Both the position numbers and the translations under genes were made by a program. The notes under the pieces were generated by a model, which searched no databases, was not told the origin of the DNA, and saw only the letters and a program-made list of their open reading frames with translations. DNA of 64,000 nt from an uncultured Desulfomonile sp. (GTDB lineage Bacteria > Desulfobacterota > Desulfomonilia > Desulfomonilales > Desulfomonilaceae), in the NCBI GenBank assembly GCA_903952205.1, contig CAJBEZ010000071.1, positions 172,576-236,575 of the forward strand. Reading direction: 5' to 3'. Below, in pieces: positions 1 through 10,107 of the stretch (positions within the stretch are counted from its first letter, which is position 1; every line of letters begins with the position of its first letter).

Positions 1-1852
1 ACTCAGTCTTTCCAACCCCTGTCGGACCAAGGAATATGAAAGACCCAATAGGCCGGTTCGGGTCCTGCAGACCGGACCTAGCCCTCCTGACGGCATTTGA
101 AACAGCTACAATGGCTTCCTTTTGTCCTACGACCCTTTGTCCTATTCTCTCCTCCATGTTTAGAAGCTTGCTGACTTCGCTCTCGAGCATGCGAGCCACC
201 GGTATGCCAGTCCATTTCGCTACAACTTCCGCCACATCCTCTGGCCCAACTTCTTCCTTTAGAAGTCCTCCATCCTTCTGGATTTCTTCAAGCTCGGCGT
301 TTTTGTCCGCAACATCTTTTTCCAGTGAGATCAACATGCCGTACTTTAATTCGGCCGCCTTGGCAAGATTACCATCACGTTCAGCCTGAACTGCCTGAAC
401 TTTTGCATGTTCGTAGCGTTCTTTGAGTTGTCTGATTTGACTGATAACGTTTTTTTCCTGGCGCCATCTTTCCTTGAGCGCTTCCGTCTCTGCGGAAAGC
501 CGCCCTATTTCTTCTTTTACTTTTTCCAGCCTATCTTTACTGGTTGGATCCAACTCTTTGTTAAGGGCCTGCTGCTCTATTTGTAGTTGAATAATTTTTC
601 GATCTATTTCATCAATCTCCGTCGGCATCGAATCTATTTCGATCCTCAGACGTGATGACGCCTCATCAATCAAGTCTATAGCCTTGTCAGGCAGGAACCT
701 GTCCGTAATATATCTATTCGATAATGTTACCGCGGCTATGATAGCCCCGTCCTTAATGCGGACTCCATGATGCAGTTCATATCTCTCCTTCAAACCTCGG
801 AGGATGGATATCGAATCCTCAACTGAAGGTTCAGCTACATAGACCGGCTGGAATCTACGCTCAAGAGCAGCGTCTTTCTCTATGTATTTTCTGTACTCAT
901 TAATTGTTGTTGCGCCGACTGCCCGAAGTTCTCCCCTTGCCAGAGCTGGTTTCAGCATGTTTGAAGCATCCATGGAACCTTCTGCCGCGCCTGCCCCTAC
1001 GAGTGTATGCATTTCGTCTATAAACAGGATTATCTCACCTGCTGCGTTGGTCACTTCTTTAAGGACCGCTTTTAGTCGGTCTTCAAATTCTCCTCGATAC
1101 TTTGCCCCTGCCACAAGCTGACCGACATCCAAAGACAAAACCCGCTTTCCCTTGAGTGTTTCAGGGATATCTCCAGAGACTATTCTTCCGGCCAACCCTT
1201 CCACGATAGCGGTCTTACCTACACCTGGATCTCCTATCAAGACCGGGTTGTTTTTTGTTCGTCTCGATAGCACCTGGATAATTCTTCGAATCTCGTCGTC
1301 TCTACCGATAACAGGGTCCAGTTTTCCCTTGCTGGCCAACTCTGTAAGATCCTTGGTAAATCTCTTCAGTGCCTGATATTTTTCCTCCGGAGCCTGATCG
1401 GTTACTCTCTGGGTTCCCCTGATATCAGTTAGGACAGTATATATTTTATCTTTAGAAACCCCCTTAGAGTTCAGAATTTTGGCGGAGGTGGTTCCGGAGG
1501 CCTGAGACACAGCGATCAATAGATGTTCTACGGAAACATATTCGTCACGCAACTGTTCCATTTCTTTAAAGGCGCTCTCAAGGACGGCCCGCAAACTGTT
1601 GGAAAAATATCTATCGGCTACTGCGCCTGTTTGTTTCGGGAATCGCTCTATGGCTTCCAGTGTCTCGGTTCTTATCCGATCAAGGTCAGCCCCTAGTTTC
1701 TTGATTATTTCCATGCAAATGCCCTGATCGTCGGAAAGTAGCGCCAACAAAAGGTGTTCTGTGTCGACCTGGGGATTCCCCCTTTTAGAAGCGACATCCT
1801 GAGCCGACTCTAGGGCCTCTTGGGATTTAAGTGTGAATTTATCCATTCGCAT
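1..1852 (-). CDS. clpB: ATP-dependent chaperone ClpB (partial, C-terminus outside the window)
   Basis: Hsp100-family disaggregase that works with DnaK/DnaJ/GrpE to resolubilise aggregated proteins in the cytoplasm. The visible 617 codons cover the double ClpN repeat (about residues 1-145), the first AAA+ module with Walker A GDPGVGKT and Walker [12 protein letters not shown], the long coiled-coil middle domain specific to ClpB (about 405-530), and the beginning of the second AAA+ module, ending at its Walker A ([10 protein letters not shown]) at the window edge. The ATG at 1852 is preceded by a good ribosome site (GAGGAGA, about 8 bases away); a second in-frame ATG at 1846 is less well placed. 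It is divergent from the HD-GYP regulator. I see no clear sigma-32 promoter upstream, although clpB is usually a heat-shock gene. The middle domain excludes ClpA and ClpC. Confidence 0.96.
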   Translation of the reverse strand, partial: MRMDKFTLKSQEALESAQDVASKRGNPQVDTEHLLLALLSDDQGICMEIIKKLGADLDRIRTETLEAIERFPKQTGAVADRYFSNSLRAVLESAFKEMEQLRDEYVSVEHLLIAVSQASGTTSAKILNSKGVSKDKIYTVLTDIRGTQRVTDQAPEEKYQALKRFTKDLTELASKGKLDPVIGRDDEIRRIIQVLSRRTKNNPVLIGDPGVGKTAIVEGLAGRIVSGDIPETLKGKRVLSLDVGQLVAGAKYRGEFEDRLKAVLKEVTNAAGEIILFIDEMHTLVGAGAAEGSMDASNMLKPALARGELRAVGATTINEYRKYIEKDAALERRFQPVYVAEPSVEDSISILRGLKERYELHHGVRIKDGAIIAAVTLSNRYITDRFLPDKAIDLIDEASSRLRIEIDSMPTEIDEIDRKIIQLQIEQQALNKELDPTSKDRLEKVKEEIGRLSAETEALKERWRQEKNVISQIRQLKERYEHAKVQAVQAERDGNLAKAAELKYGMLISLEKDVADKNAELEEIQKDGGLLKEEVGPEDVAEVVAKWTGIPVARMLESEVSKLLNMEERIGQRVVGQKEAIVAVSNAVRRARSGLQDPNRPIGSFIFLGPTGVGKTE

Positions 1853-2307
1853 GTTCTGTTCTCCTCGGACAGGATCTAGGTTCCAAAGGTTGTGTTTAAA
1901 TGATTAAGCCCAAAATTAAGTGAGAATTGTATGAATTGGTTAAATTGTTTTTTAAAGTCCGCCACGACAAAAAATTGAGTGAATCACAGTTAAGGCGCCG
2001 GAGGTAGTATGTCAATTGATCCGGGAACGGTTTTGTTGAGTTTCTGTTTGACTTAACCGTCCATGATGATTAGGATCGAAGATAATACTTGAGTTAACAG
2101 TGTTCTTACCGTAGCGGCTTTCGGCTTATGACCTGAGGAAATAGGTTTTGGAACGAACATCTACAAACGTACTTTTTTGGGCAGGATCAGAGCTGTTGAA
2201 GCTCCTTTTGACAATTGATTAACGCATTGCCTGGCGATGCGGATCAATTATGGTTGTTTTTGCCATTTACATTATTCGGTCTTTAGCAAATCTCGCAGAG
2301 GCGCCTA
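1853..2307. other. Divergent intergenic region clpB / HD-GYP regulator
   Basis: No credible gene or structured RNA is visible in these 455 bases. It must hold the promoters of clpB (leftward) and the HD-GYP regulator (rightward). Weak candidates are a leftward TTGACA (2010-2015) with a poor -10, and a rightward TTGCCT/TATGGT pair (2227-2254, 16-base spacer). Neither is convincing. Confidence 0.4.
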
Positions 2308-3864
2308 GTGGTTTCCTTCTCCATGGATTCTCCTGTTTTGAAAGATGATGGAGCTACGACACCGGCTGTCCTGGTAGTCGACGATGATCCTATTTCTTTG
2401 GAAAACCTCTCAGAGTTGCTTTCCCTAAAAGGTTTTAAGGTCATCATGGCTCAATCTGGTGAGCAAGCCTGGAGTCTTTTCTCAGAAAAGGCTCCCAATC
2501 TTGTCATCACAGACATGTTGATGCCAGGTCTAGATGGAATAGGACTTCTCAAGTTGATCAGGGAGTCTGATGACATGATCCCTGTCGTCATAATAACTGG
2601 TTTTGGTGAAATGGAGAGCGCAATCAACGCACTCAGGCTCGGGGCCTTCGATTTTCTACTTAAGCCCATCAACACTGAAATACTAGTTTCTACTGTTCAG
2701 ACGGGGCTTGAGCATTACAGGCTTAAACTCCTAGAAAGAGAATATACTCACCGCCTCGAAGTTCAGGTTGAAAAAAGGACCAAGGAGTTGGCCAAAGCGA
2801 ATGAATTCTTGAGGGGCATACTGGAAAGTTCCAGAGGCGTTTCTATTGTGGTCACTGATCTCGCTAGAAAGGTAGTATTCTGGAATTCAGGCGCCCAAAA
2901 CATATTTGGCTATGATGAAGATGAAATGATTGGCCAGTCCATAGTCAGTCTTTATCCATCGTCAGCTAATGAAGATTCAATTCAAAATACCCTTCGAGAA
3001 GCTCTGGAAAGCAAATTGGGAAGCGCGCAGAAAATCATAAAGCAACTTTCCAAGGATAAGAAAGAAATTACTCTTTCTCTTGCCATTTCTCCTATGCTCG
3101 ACAGAAAAGGTCGTATGCAGGGTGTGGTTGGGCTGGGACAAGATGTTACAGAACAATATCGGCTTCATCAGCAATTGCTCGAGTCCTATATCAGAATAAG
3201 GAAAATTCAGGGAGCTTCGATTTTTGCCCTAGCAAAACTGGCGGAAGCCCGTGATGGGGAAACAGGAGCTCATCTGGGACGAATAAGGGAATATTGCGAA
3301 GTTTTGTGTAGGAGTCTGAGCAAAAGGGCAACTTATGCGCCCTTGTTGACTGAAGAGTTTATAGAAGATCTGGTTCAATGCTCGGTCTTGCACGATATCG
3401 GAAAGATGGTGATATCAGACGAAATATTGTTTAAACCGGGTAAATATGGATTGGAAGAAATGGAAATCATGCGCCAGCATACGTTGCTTGGAGGCAAAGC
3501 TTTGTTTGAGGCGGCCAAGGAAACAGGGGAATCTCAAAGCTACTTAACTGTTGGAGCAGAGGTAGCCTACTATCACCATGAGCATTGGGATGGTTCCGGC
3601 TATCCGTTTGGGTTAAGCGCACTCGAGATTCCCCTCTCTGCAAGAATTGTCGCATTGTGTGATGTATATGACGCATTGAGGTCAAAAAGAAGATACAAGG
3701 AAGGTTTTTCCCATGAAGATTCTTTGCAACTTATAGTTCAAGATCGTGGAAAGCATTTCGATCCGGAAATTGTTGACGCCTTCCTGGTCTGCGAGGATGA
3801 GTTTCGACGCGTCCGAGACATAATGTCAAACAATGATGTAAGTCCACAATTTCAATCAACTTAA
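2308..3864 (+). CDS. Response regulator with REC, PAS and HD-GYP domains (predicted c-di-GMP phosphodiesterase)
   Basis: A 518-residue two-component output protein. The receiver domain (about residues 18-140) carries the acidic pair DDD and the predicted phosphoacceptor Asp69 in the motif TDMLMPG. A short coiled linker and a PAS domain (about 165-285) follow, then a complete HD-GYP domain (about 310-500) with HD at 362 and the signature HHEHWDGSGYP from 423. Known HD-GYP enzymes hydrolyse cyclic di-GMP to pGpG or GMP, so phosphorylation would be expected to control c-di-GMP level; that is inference from family. No partner kinase lies next to it, so it is an orphan regulator. The GTG start at 2308 has a GAGG 8 bases upstream; an internal ATG at 2323 is the alternative. 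Adhesin export further along the window is a process often tied to c-di-GMP, but no direct link is visible. Confidence 0.93.
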   Translation: MVSFSMDSPVLKDDGATTPAVLVVDDDPISLENLSELLSLKGFKVIMAQSGEQAWSLFSEKAPNLVITDMLMPGLDGIGLLKLIRESDDMIPVVIITGFGEMESAINALRLGAFDFLLKPINTEILVSTVQTGLEHYRLKLLEREYTHRLEVQVEKRTKELAKANEFLRGILESSRGVSIVVTDLARKVVFWNSGAQNIFGYDEDEMIGQSIVSLYPSSANEDSIQNTLREALESKLGSAQKIIKQLSKDKKEITLSLAISPMLDRKGRMQGVVGLGQDVTEQYRLHQQLLESYIRIRKIQGASIFALAKLAEARDGETGAHLGRIREYCEVLCRSLSKRATYAPLLTEEFIEDLVQCSVLHDIGKMVISDEILFKPGKYGLEEMEIMRQHTLLGGKALFEAAKETGESQSYLTVGAEVAYYHHEHWDGSGYPFGLSALEIPLSARIVALCDVYDALRSKRRYKEGFSHEDSLQLIVQDRGKHFDPEIVDAFLVCEDEFRRVRDIMSNNDVSPQFQST

Positions 3865-3869
3865 CCAAT

Positions 3870-3899
3870 GCCAATTTCATGAAGCTACAGGAAATTGGC
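3870..3899 (+). terminator. Hairpin after the HD-GYP gene, possible weak terminator
   Basis: A perfect 9-bp stem (GCCAATTTC / GAAATTGGC) with a 12-base loop begins 6 bases after the stop codon. There is no T-run behind it, so it would be a factor-dependent terminator or an mRNA 3' stabiliser at best. Confidence 0.35.
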
Positions 3900-4107
3900 G
3901 TCTATCGTTTGATCTGTCGAATCACCCTTCAATTCCCTTCCTAGTCCATTCAGCGATCGATGGCCTGAAAGATCCCGCTCTGACAAGGGACTGAATTTTG
4001 AACATGTTTGTCGCTGGTTGCTTCAAGAAGTACGTATTACGGTCTTCCAACCCTCAAACAAATTGTGTAGACTATTTATATCTTTTTTTGGGAGAGAGTA
4101 ATTTCGC

Positions 4108-5319
4108 ATGACTCAAAGTTGGGTACCCATTTCAACCATAATAAAAACAGCCCCCAAGCTGCTGGAAATTCCAAAATACGCAAAGAATATAGCTATGATA
4201 CAGGTGGATAAGTTCCTAAGAAACCTGTCATATAAGACGGACCAGGGTTCAGCGAACAAGATTAGGCAGTGCAGTATTCGGATTACAGATTATTGCAACC
4301 TTCGATGCCACACCTGTGGTCAGTGGGGGGACAGAGGATTTCTACGTTCATGTTCTTTGAAAGAATTAAAGGATCACGAGGTTTCGCCGGAAAGATACAT
4401 TTATCTCTTACGGGACCTTGAGAAGCACGGACATACTCCCTCGGTTTATCTCTGGGGAGGCGAACCCATGCTTTATAAAGGTTCAGTTGAAATAATCGAA
4501 GAAGCGGCCCGGTTAGGAATGCCACCAAGTATAGCTACAAATGGAACGGGTCTACATGAACACGCTGATCGTCTGGTAAGCGCTCCGATGTTCGTGGTGC
4601 AGATTTCGGTCGACGGTCCGGACGAGACCACCCATAACAAAAGTCGTCCGGGCGCTGCGCCCTCCGTAAACAATTTCAGGACCATCAACAAAGCCATCGA
4701 TACATTGACACAAATGAGGAAAGACAAGGGACAAAGGCTGCCACTCATAGCATCCCTCACCACCATCAATAATGTAAATTACAAGAGGCTGGTTGATATA
4801 TATGAGGTTTTCAAGGATAGAGTCGACGTTTGTGTGTTCTACCTTGCCTGGTGGATAGACGAAGAATCAGCCGAAAAGCACACCAGAGATTTCGAAGCAA
4901 GATTTGGATTCAAGCCTCAGAAGCATTACGGCTGGATAGGGAACTGGAGACCACCTGATCTTCTGGCGCTGTCCGAACAGCTCAAACGATTGAACGAGAA
5001 GGCAAAGAATTTATCAGGCCCGGCAGTTATAATTATGCCTCCATTGGTTGAACCAGATGATTTGGAGTCCTATTACACTGATCACAGTCGCCGATTTGGT
5101 TTTGATAAATGTCTGTCGATCTTCAGCGCGGTAGAACTCAATTCCAATGGGGACATGTCTCCTTGCCGCGACTATCATGACTATGTCGTGGGAAATGTCA
5201 AAGAGCAAACAATAACCGAGTTATGGAATTCAGATAGATACCGGGAATTTCGAAAAAGCCTATCATCCCAAGGCTTGATGCCCGTTTGTTCCCGATGTTG
5301 CGGATTGATGGGCTACTAA
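4108..5319 (+). CDS. Radical SAM protein with SPASM-type C-terminus, function unknown
   Basis: A 403-residue radical S-adenosylmethionine protein. The SAM-binding [4Fe-4S] site is C63-x3-C67-x2-C70 within YCNLRCHTCGQW, followed by the GGEP motif (WGGEPM) of the TIM-barrel core. The last 65 residues carry SPASM-like cysteines (CLSIF, PCRDY, VCSRCCG), expected to bind an auxiliary cluster, together with the typical GNV...ELWNS context. About 60 residues precede the core, which is longer than usual. SPASM enzymes include peptide-modifying maturases and heme/cofactor enzymes. No small precursor-peptide gene is seen beside it, so the substrate cannot be named. It stands alone: 243 bases separate it from the HD-GYP gene, and the next genes run the other way. 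A GGGAGAGAG ribosome site precedes the ATG. Radical SAM assignment is firm; the role is unknown. Confidence 0.9.
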   Translation: MTQSWVPISTIIKTAPKLLEIPKYAKNIAMIQVDKFLRNLSYKTDQGSANKIRQCSIRITDYCNLRCHTCGQWGDRGFLRSCSLKELKDHEVSPERYIYLLRDLEKHGHTPSVYLWGGEPMLYKGSVEIIEEAARLGMPPSIATNGTGLHEHADRLVSAPMFVVQISVDGPDETTHNKSRPGAAPSVNNFRTINKAIDTLTQMRKDKGQRLPLIASLTTINNVNYKRLVDIYEVFKDRVDVCVFYLAWWIDEESAEKHTRDFEARFGFKPQKHYGWIGNWRPPDLLALSEQLKRLNEKAKNLSGPAVIIMPPLVEPDDLESYYTDHSRRFGFDKCLSIFSAVELNSNGDMSPCRDYHDYVVGNVKEQTITELWNSDRYREFRKSLSSQGLMPVCSRCCGLMGY

Positions 5320-5408
5320 TATTTATTTAGGCATAACCCAATTCGTTGCTGATATTTGCTAATTACGATTGCAACAGAATGTTGAAAATTCTCAAAAAGG
5401 TGTTTAAC

Positions 5409-5924
5409 TCAAAATTTTGAAGATCGCATTCTAGTTATAAGGAATTTGGCCGCTATTCCATTGACAACACCTGCCCCTATCGCAGAGAGAATCATTACTG
5501 GGGCCAGTAGTAGAATACTATCATTCTTGACCAGCATAACATACGCCACCAAGAGTTGAGCCAAATTGTGAGTCACTGCGCCTATGACACTGACTCCTAG
5601 TTCGCTCAGGCGCTCGCCCGACAACTGACGAGCGCATTCCATCGTCACAATCGAACTCAACCCACCTGCAGTGGCAAGTAAAAACCCCGGCGACCCAAAC
5701 TGTCCAGAGATGAGCCCGCCAAGGAGAATTCTTCCAGCTGTAAGCAGAAACGCGTCTCTGAATCCAAAAACATACAGTGTCGCCAATCCAATTATGTTGG
5801 CAAATCCAAACCGAAACCAGCCTACCGAAAATGGAATAAGGGCCTCCAAAGAATGAATGGCCGTTGCAAGCGCCAGTAGCAGACCTAACCGGGACAGTTT
5901 CCTGGTTCTCTCCGTCACGGTCAT
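5409..5924 (-). CDS. Gx transporter family membrane protein (Hpre_diP_synt_I-like)
   Basis: A 171-residue, mostly hydrophobic protein with about five membrane segments. Conserved features include the early LxxALATAIHxLEALIPF stretch and the glycine-rich GRILLGGLISGQFGSPGFLLATAGGL segment. This pattern is that of the family labelled heptaprenyl diphosphate synthase component I or Gx transporter, an S-component-like fold; the enzymatic name is historical. Its ATG overlaps the stop of the NusG-domain-II gene (ATGA), so the two are translationally coupled. This pairing is common in anaerobes, often near Rnf or quinone/prenyl genes, but neither is visible here. The transported substrate is unknown. 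Confidence 0.82.
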   Translation of the reverse strand: MTVTERTRKLSRLGLLLALATAIHSLEALIPFSVGWFRFGFANIIGLATLYVFGFRDAFLLTAGRILLGGLISGQFGSPGFLLATAGGLSSIVTMECARQLSGERLSELGVSVIGAVTHNLAQLLVAYVMLVKNDSILLLAPVMILSAIGAGVVNGIAAKFLITRMRSSKF

Positions 5925-6298
5925 CTGCTGATTGCATCCAGTTCTTTTGATTCGTTACCGCCTACGCGTACTATTATTTCATTGGGCACACATACAAGTG
6001 CGCTACCTGACGAACGCGACTCTCCCATGTTGACGCAATACTGGTTCGGACAAGGGGAACTTATTATAGCCACGCTACCTCGCTTTATCCTCACCTTTGC
6101 TTTCCCGAGTGGCCCATCTACTGTAACAATCCGGTCCTGGTTCAAGGAATACCGCCCCACAAGTTTGTTCCTAGACTCGATGAGCACCGTGTTCCCACTT
6201 GATATGATTCTTTCGGGAAGAAGTATCATCAGGACTATGGCTAAGAGTCCTAGCGATAAAATCAGCAGATAATCTCCTAGTTTAAAATATTTGAACAA
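5921..6298 (-). CDS. NusG domain II-containing membrane-anchored protein
   Basis: 125 residues: one N-terminal membrane helix (about residues 8-27), then a small beta-rich extracytoplasmic domain of the NusG_II type, with the recognisable core SPCPNQYCVNMG followed by LVCVPNEIIVRV. Two or three cysteines in that core could form a disulfide or bind metal. The start appears to be TTG at 6298, with GGAAG upstream. It is the first gene of a two-gene operon with the Gx-type transporter (4-base overlap). Function is unknown; family members sit beside Gx, ApbE or Rnf genes and are presumed envelope redox-associated factors. Confidence 0.8.
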   Translation of the reverse strand: MFKYFKLGDYLLILSLGLLAIVLMILLPERIISSGNTVLIESRNKLVGRYSLNQDRIVTVDGPLGKAKVRIKRGSVAIISSPCPNQYCVNMGESRSSGSALVCVPNEIIVRVGGNESKELDAISR

Positions 6299-6558
6299 AG
6301 CAGGCTTCCGCTAATAATTTGACCACACCAGAACCACTCTCTGCGATGCGTTAATTTATAGCGCCACCTATACCCAAATCCACAGGGCGCCAACAAATAA
6401 TTTCCGGGTCTCACTTAACTGATATTATTTTAAATATCCAATAGTAAAGTTTTCAAACTCAAACCATTAATTAATTTTAACTTGCACCATACTAAACTTC
6501 AATATAGATATTGTTAAATTGGGTTCTCGCGGCAATTTTGCTCTACAGGCGGCCTACA

Positions 6559-7080
6559 ATGAAATGTCCAGTATGCGGCGAAATCGAAGATAAAGTTATC
6601 GACTCCAGACTGGCGAAAGACAACACTGCAATTCGAAGGAGACGACAGTGTCTGAATTGTATGAAAAGGTTCACCACTTACGAGCGAATTGAAGAAGTTG
6701 TGCCTTTTGTAATTAAAAAGGATGGACGAAGAGAGGCGTTCGACAGACGTAAAATCATCGAAGGAATGCTTAGAGCTTGTGAAAAAAGACCCATAAGCGT
6801 TGAACAGATAGAAGCCGTAGCGGACGGTATTGAACAAGATCTGATGGAAAGATCGGAAAAAGAAATTCATATTTCCTATATAGGGGAAAGGGTCATGGAA
6901 GCTCTGAAACAACTGGATGGAGTAGCTTATGTTAGGTTCGCCTCTGTATATAGATCCTTTAGGGACATAGAAGAATTTGTCAACGAGATAAAAGAACTAT
7001 ATGAACTCAAAGAATCAAAGGAACAGCAACCAGACCACGGACAACCTGATGAATCAGAATTACCGCAAGGTCTCTCATGA
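6559..7080 (+). CDS. nrdR: Transcriptional repressor NrdR
   Basis: Zinc-ribbon and ATP-cone repressor of ribonucleotide reductase genes. Four zinc ligands are visible at C3, C6, C31 and C34, followed by the basic RRRRQC segment and the ATP-cone (about residues 48-138, starting [17 protein letters not shown]). The protein is 173 residues, slightly longer than the usual 150-160 because of an acidic, glutamine-rich tail. The open frame extends to 6511, but MKCPVCG at 6559 is the family start and has a GGCGG just upstream. No ribonucleotide reductase gene or clear NrdR box is in the window. It overlaps the beginning of ribD by about 30 bases, an arrangement (nrdR-ribD) seen in many bacteria. Confidence 0.96.
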   Translation: MKCPVCGEIEDKVIDSRLAKDNTAIRRRRQCLNCMKRFTTYERIEEVVPFVIKKDGRREAFDRRKIIEGMLRACEKRPISVEQIEAVADGIEQDLMERSEKEIHISYIGERVMEALKQLDGVAYVRFASVYRSFRDIEEFVNEIKELYELKESKEQQPDHGQPDESELPQGLS

Positions 7081-8206
7081 AGCCATAAAATTTATGTCTA
7101 GAGCCATCCGGATGGCCCAAAAGGGTTTGGGAAGAACGTCCCCCAATCCGATGGTTGGCGCAGTTGTGGTCAAAAATGGCAAGATTGTTGGAGAAGGTTT
7201 TCATCGCGCCTTGGGAGAGCCACATGCCGAGGTTGACGCTATCCGTGCCGCAGGCGCTCAGACTGAAGGAGCGGAACTTTTCGTGACTTTGGAGCCATGC
7301 AATCACTATGGACGCACGCCGCCTTGTACTCAAGCCATCATGGCGGCAGGGATAAAAAAGGTGTATTATGGGATCGACGATCCCAATCCATCGGTAATTG
7401 GAGGTGGGGCGGAGTTTTTGCGCAAGGCGGGTGTAGAGGTAGTAGGACAAGTTTTGGAAAACAGATGCAGGGCCCTCAATGACATGTATCTTACAAACGT
7501 CACTTTCAAGAGACCGTTTGTTTATTTGAAACTTGCTATGAGCCTCGATGGTAGGGTCGCGACTAGGACCGGGCATTCCCAGTGGATTACATCAGAACAA
7601 TCAAGAATGCGAGTTCATCGTTTGAGGGACAGAGTGACCGCTGTCATGGTCGGAATAAAAACAGTGCTTGCCGACAACCCGTTCCTTACGACAAGATTGA
7701 ATGGTCGTGAAGGCAGAGACCCAGTACGTATAGTAGCGGATTCCAATTTAAGAACTCCTCTGGAGGCGAACATTTTCAACCAGATGTCTCCAGCCGGAGT
7801 AATAATAGCAACTCGCAGAAATCCGCCTTCAAGGCTCAGGGCCAGGCTCGAGAAAAAAGGGTGTAGAGTGATCGAAACAGCCAGCCTGGACAAAGTGGAC
7901 CTCAAAGACCTACTCACGAACCTCTATCAAATCGGAATTACCTCATTGTTGATTGAAGGCGGAGCAGGACTCGCTTGGGGCGCTTTAGAAGCCAGAATTG
8001 TTGATCGCTGCATGTTTTTTTACGCTCCAATCATCATCGGTGGAAAATCTGCTCCCAGTGGAGTCTCTGGGGCCGGTATAGATAGATTGGAACAGGCCCC
8101 TAGGTTGGTCGACATGCGATCATCCAGGATAGGGCCGGACATTCTTGTGGAAGGAAAAGTCGTTTATCCAGGCGACCAAGATGATACTACAAATAAATCC
8201 AGTTAA
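7049..8206 (+). CDS. ribD: Bifunctional riboflavin biosynthesis protein RibD
   Basis: Catalyses the second and third steps of riboflavin synthesis: deamination of the pyrimidine product of GTP cyclohydrolase II, then NADPH-dependent reduction of the ribosyl side chain. The N-terminal zinc deaminase has PHAEVDAI and [13 protein letters not shown] (His/Glu/Cys/Cys). The C-terminal reductase begins near [13 protein letters not shown] and contains the [11 protein letters not shown] motif. The start is uncertain: the frame is open from 7001, ATGs lie at 7049 and 7094, and none has a strong ribosome site. I chose 7049 because it gives the usual few residues before the conserved [11 protein letters not shown] helix. 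It overlaps nrdR and yciO, so translation is coupled. Other rib genes are not in the window. Confidence 0.94.
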   Translation: MNQNYRKVSHEAIKFMSRAIRMAQKGLGRTSPNPMVGAVVVKNGKIVGEGFHRALGEPHAEVDAIRAAGAQTEGAELFVTLEPCNHYGRTPPCTQAIMAAGIKKVYYGIDDPNPSVIGGGAEFLRKAGVEVVGQVLENRCRALNDMYLTNVTFKRPFVYLKLAMSLDGRVATRTGHSQWITSEQSRMRVHRLRDRVTAVMVGIKTVLADNPFLTTRLNGREGRDPVRIVADSNLRTPLEANIFNQMSPAGVIIATRRNPPSRLRARLEKKGCRVIETASLDKVDLKDLLTNLYQIGITSLLIEGGAGLAWGALEARIVDRCMFFYAPIIIGGKSAPSGVSGAGIDRLEQAPRLVDMRSSRIGPDILVEGKVVYPGDQDDTTNKSS

Positions 8207-8798
8207 TCCTCAATCCAGGCATATCTCCAAAGTGGTTGATATACTCAAACGAGACGGGGTAATAGCTTACCCGACTGACACTGTCTACGGTCTTGGTTGT
8301 GACATCGCAAGTAGGAAAGCCCTTGAGAGAGTCCGTAGAATAAAGAAGATGGACAACAAGAGGCATCTTTCTTTTGTTTTTTCCGACTTAAAAACAATCT
8401 CCCTTTATGCACAGGTAACTGACAATGACTACAAGTTGCTACGAAGATATCTCCCTGGAGCATACACCTTTATCCTTAAGGCTACCCGGCTCGTTCCTCG
8501 AATTGTCCTGACAAAAAAACAGGAAGTCGGCATAAGGATTCCTGACAACCGAATCTGCCAGGCTCTGCTTGCCGAATTGGGAAATCCAATACTGAGTTCC
8601 TCAGTCAGATTGCCGGATGATCAGCTTTTGGATGACCCGAGAGAGATTGAGCGTATATACAGAGGTCAAATCGACTTGGTCATAGATGGCGGTGTTTTCT
8701 TTCCACAACCCTCAACTGTGATAAGCCTTCTTGATGGCCCTCCTATGGTAATTAGAGAAGGTAAAGGAGATGTCACGCCTTTCCTTCAGGACTTATAA
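8181..8798 (+). CDS. Sua5/YciO/YrdC-family protein, YciO type
   Basis: A 205-residue YrdC-fold protein. Family landmarks are GVIAYPTDTVYGLGCDI, RHLSFVFSDL, LPGAYTFILKA, VGIRIPDN and the closing VIREGKGDVTPFL. Overall it matches E. coli YciO more closely than TsaC: same length, same ending, and the same DLxxxSxYA stretch. TsaC/Sua5 enzymes make threonylcarbamoyl-AMP for the tRNA t6A modification. YciO proteins share the fold but their role in t6A synthesis is less certain. The frame is open further upstream, but the ATG at 8181 gives the canonical N-terminus. It overlaps the ribD 3' end by 26 bases and its own 3' end overlaps the convergent waaA gene. Confidence 0.9.
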   Translation: MILQINPVNPQSRHISKVVDILKRDGVIAYPTDTVYGLGCDIASRKALERVRRIKKMDNKRHLSFVFSDLKTISLYAQVTDNDYKLLRRYLPGAYTFILKATRLVPRIVLTKKQEVGIRIPDNRICQALLAELGNPILSSSVRLPDDQLLDDPREIERIYRGQIDLVIDGGVFFPQPSTVISLLDGPPMVIREGKGDVTPFLQDL

Positions 8799-10104
8799 TA
8801 TTGAACAACATCCGTGCTACGGTCTTTGCGCTCCCGGAATGTCCGGCCAATTCTTCAAGTCCCAGTCTACCCATTGCCGCTGAATGTTTCATGTCATCCA
8901 AAGATTCAGCAACCAAATCGAATAGTTCTTCCCCATTTGATGTCTCAACGGCAGCTCCGACCTTTAACAGCAAATCACGAGCGTCACGGAAATCTTCCAT
9001 TGACGGACCAAACAGCACTTTTTTCCCCCATGCGACCGGCTCCAATATGTTTTGTCCACCTTTAGGCACAAGTGACCCACCAACAAAAACAACCGAAGCC
9101 ACAGAGTAGAATTTAAGTAGTTCGCCGGTGGTATCAAGAACAACAATGTTTTGTGACTGTCTTCGTTGACCGGAATCAAAGGAGCTTCTCATAAATGGCG
9201 TTTCAAGACCTCTTTCATTTATAGCCGACAATATTGACGAAATTGTCTCGGTATGCCGAGGGGCTATGATTAGAACCAGCTCCGGATAAATCTTTACAAG
9301 CCTCTGGAAACAATCGAGCACAATTTCATGCTCGCCAGGGTGAGTGCTTCCCGCTATCCAAACTTTATCGGTTTCTTTCAAGTTCAGAATGGATCGTGCT
9401 TGCTTTTCGACGTCTTTTGAAACACTTCGAAGAGCGGCGTCAAATTTTGTATTTCCCACCACACTAATCCTGTTCGCCGGGGCCCCCATTCTACTTATAC
9501 GATCTTTGTCAGTTTCAGAAGCCATTAGAAACATGTCAATGAGCTCCAATATCTTGGCAACGAAAGGCTGTATCTTCATATATCTTGGAAATGAACGATC
9601 AGAGATTCTCCCATTGGCAAGAACTATTTTGGAGCCTTTCTTTCTGAGGCTGTAAAGTAAATTGGGCCAGATTTCGGTTTCCATCAACACGAATAGGTCA
9701 GGTTTTATTCGATCGGTGACACGATTCACAAATATTGGGAGATCGATTGGCATGAAGATAAAATAATCTATTCCAGTCATTATTGCTTGGGCGTTTTCCT
9801 GTCCTGTTTCTGTTCCGGTTGAAACGATCATAGTACAATTTGGGGCAAGTTTTCTGAACTGGCGCGTCACCGGGGCTAGCGCTACCGTTTCCCCGACCGA
9901 GACCGCATGAAACCAGACAATAGGTTTCTGCATGGCAATTTTGGGGAAACCATCAGGCAATCGTCCCACTTTTCCACCCAGAGACTTGCGATATTTCCCC
10001 GAGAAAATGATTTTCGGTAAATAATAACCGACTAGAATTGGAACTCCGAATGTATGAACGAAGAAGTTATAAATGATACGAACCATTTTGTGAGGTATCG
10101 CCAA
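8773..10104 (-). CDS. waaA: 3-deoxy-D-manno-octulosonic acid (Kdo) transferase
   Basis: Inner-membrane glycosyltransferase that adds Kdo to lipid IVA in lipopolysaccharide core synthesis. It is 443 residues, the usual size, with an N-terminal membrane anchor (about residues 8-28). The N-terminal GT domain has WFHAVSVGETVAL, in which the catalytic Glu lies, and TGTETGQ. The C-terminal domain has AGSTHPGEHE and the nucleotide-sugar site VFVGGSLVPKGGQNILEP. This proves a Gram-negative envelope. The start is probably TTG at 10104, only 3 bases after the upstream gene; an ATG at 10086 is the alternative. Cotranscription with the LolA-like gene is likely. Confidence 0.95.
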   Translation of the reverse strand: MAIPHKMVRIIYNFFVHTFGVPILVGYYLPKIIFSGKYRKSLGGKVGRLPDGFPKIAMQKPIVWFHAVSVGETVALAPVTRQFRKLAPNCTMIVSTGTETGQENAQAIMTGIDYFIFMPIDLPIFVNRVTDRIKPDLFVLMETEIWPNLLYSLRKKGSKIVLANGRISDRSFPRYMKIQPFVAKILELIDMFLMASETDKDRISRMGAPANRISVVGNTKFDAALRSVSKDVEKQARSILNLKETDKVWIAGSTHPGEHEIVLDCFQRLVKIYPELVLIIAPRHTETISSILSAINERGLETPFMRSSFDSGQRRQSQNIVVLDTTGELLKFYSVASVVFVGGSLVPKGGQNILEPVAWGKKVLFGPSMEDFRDARDLLLKVGAAVETSNGEELFDLVAESLDDMKHSAAMGRLGLEELAGHSGSAKTVARMLFNIISPEGKA

Positions 10105-10107
10105 ACA

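Noticed and set aside
8181..8798. TsaC (threonylcarbamoyl-AMP synthase)
   Set aside because: Same fold, but length, ending and internal segments match YciO better, so I did not assign the tsaC symbol.
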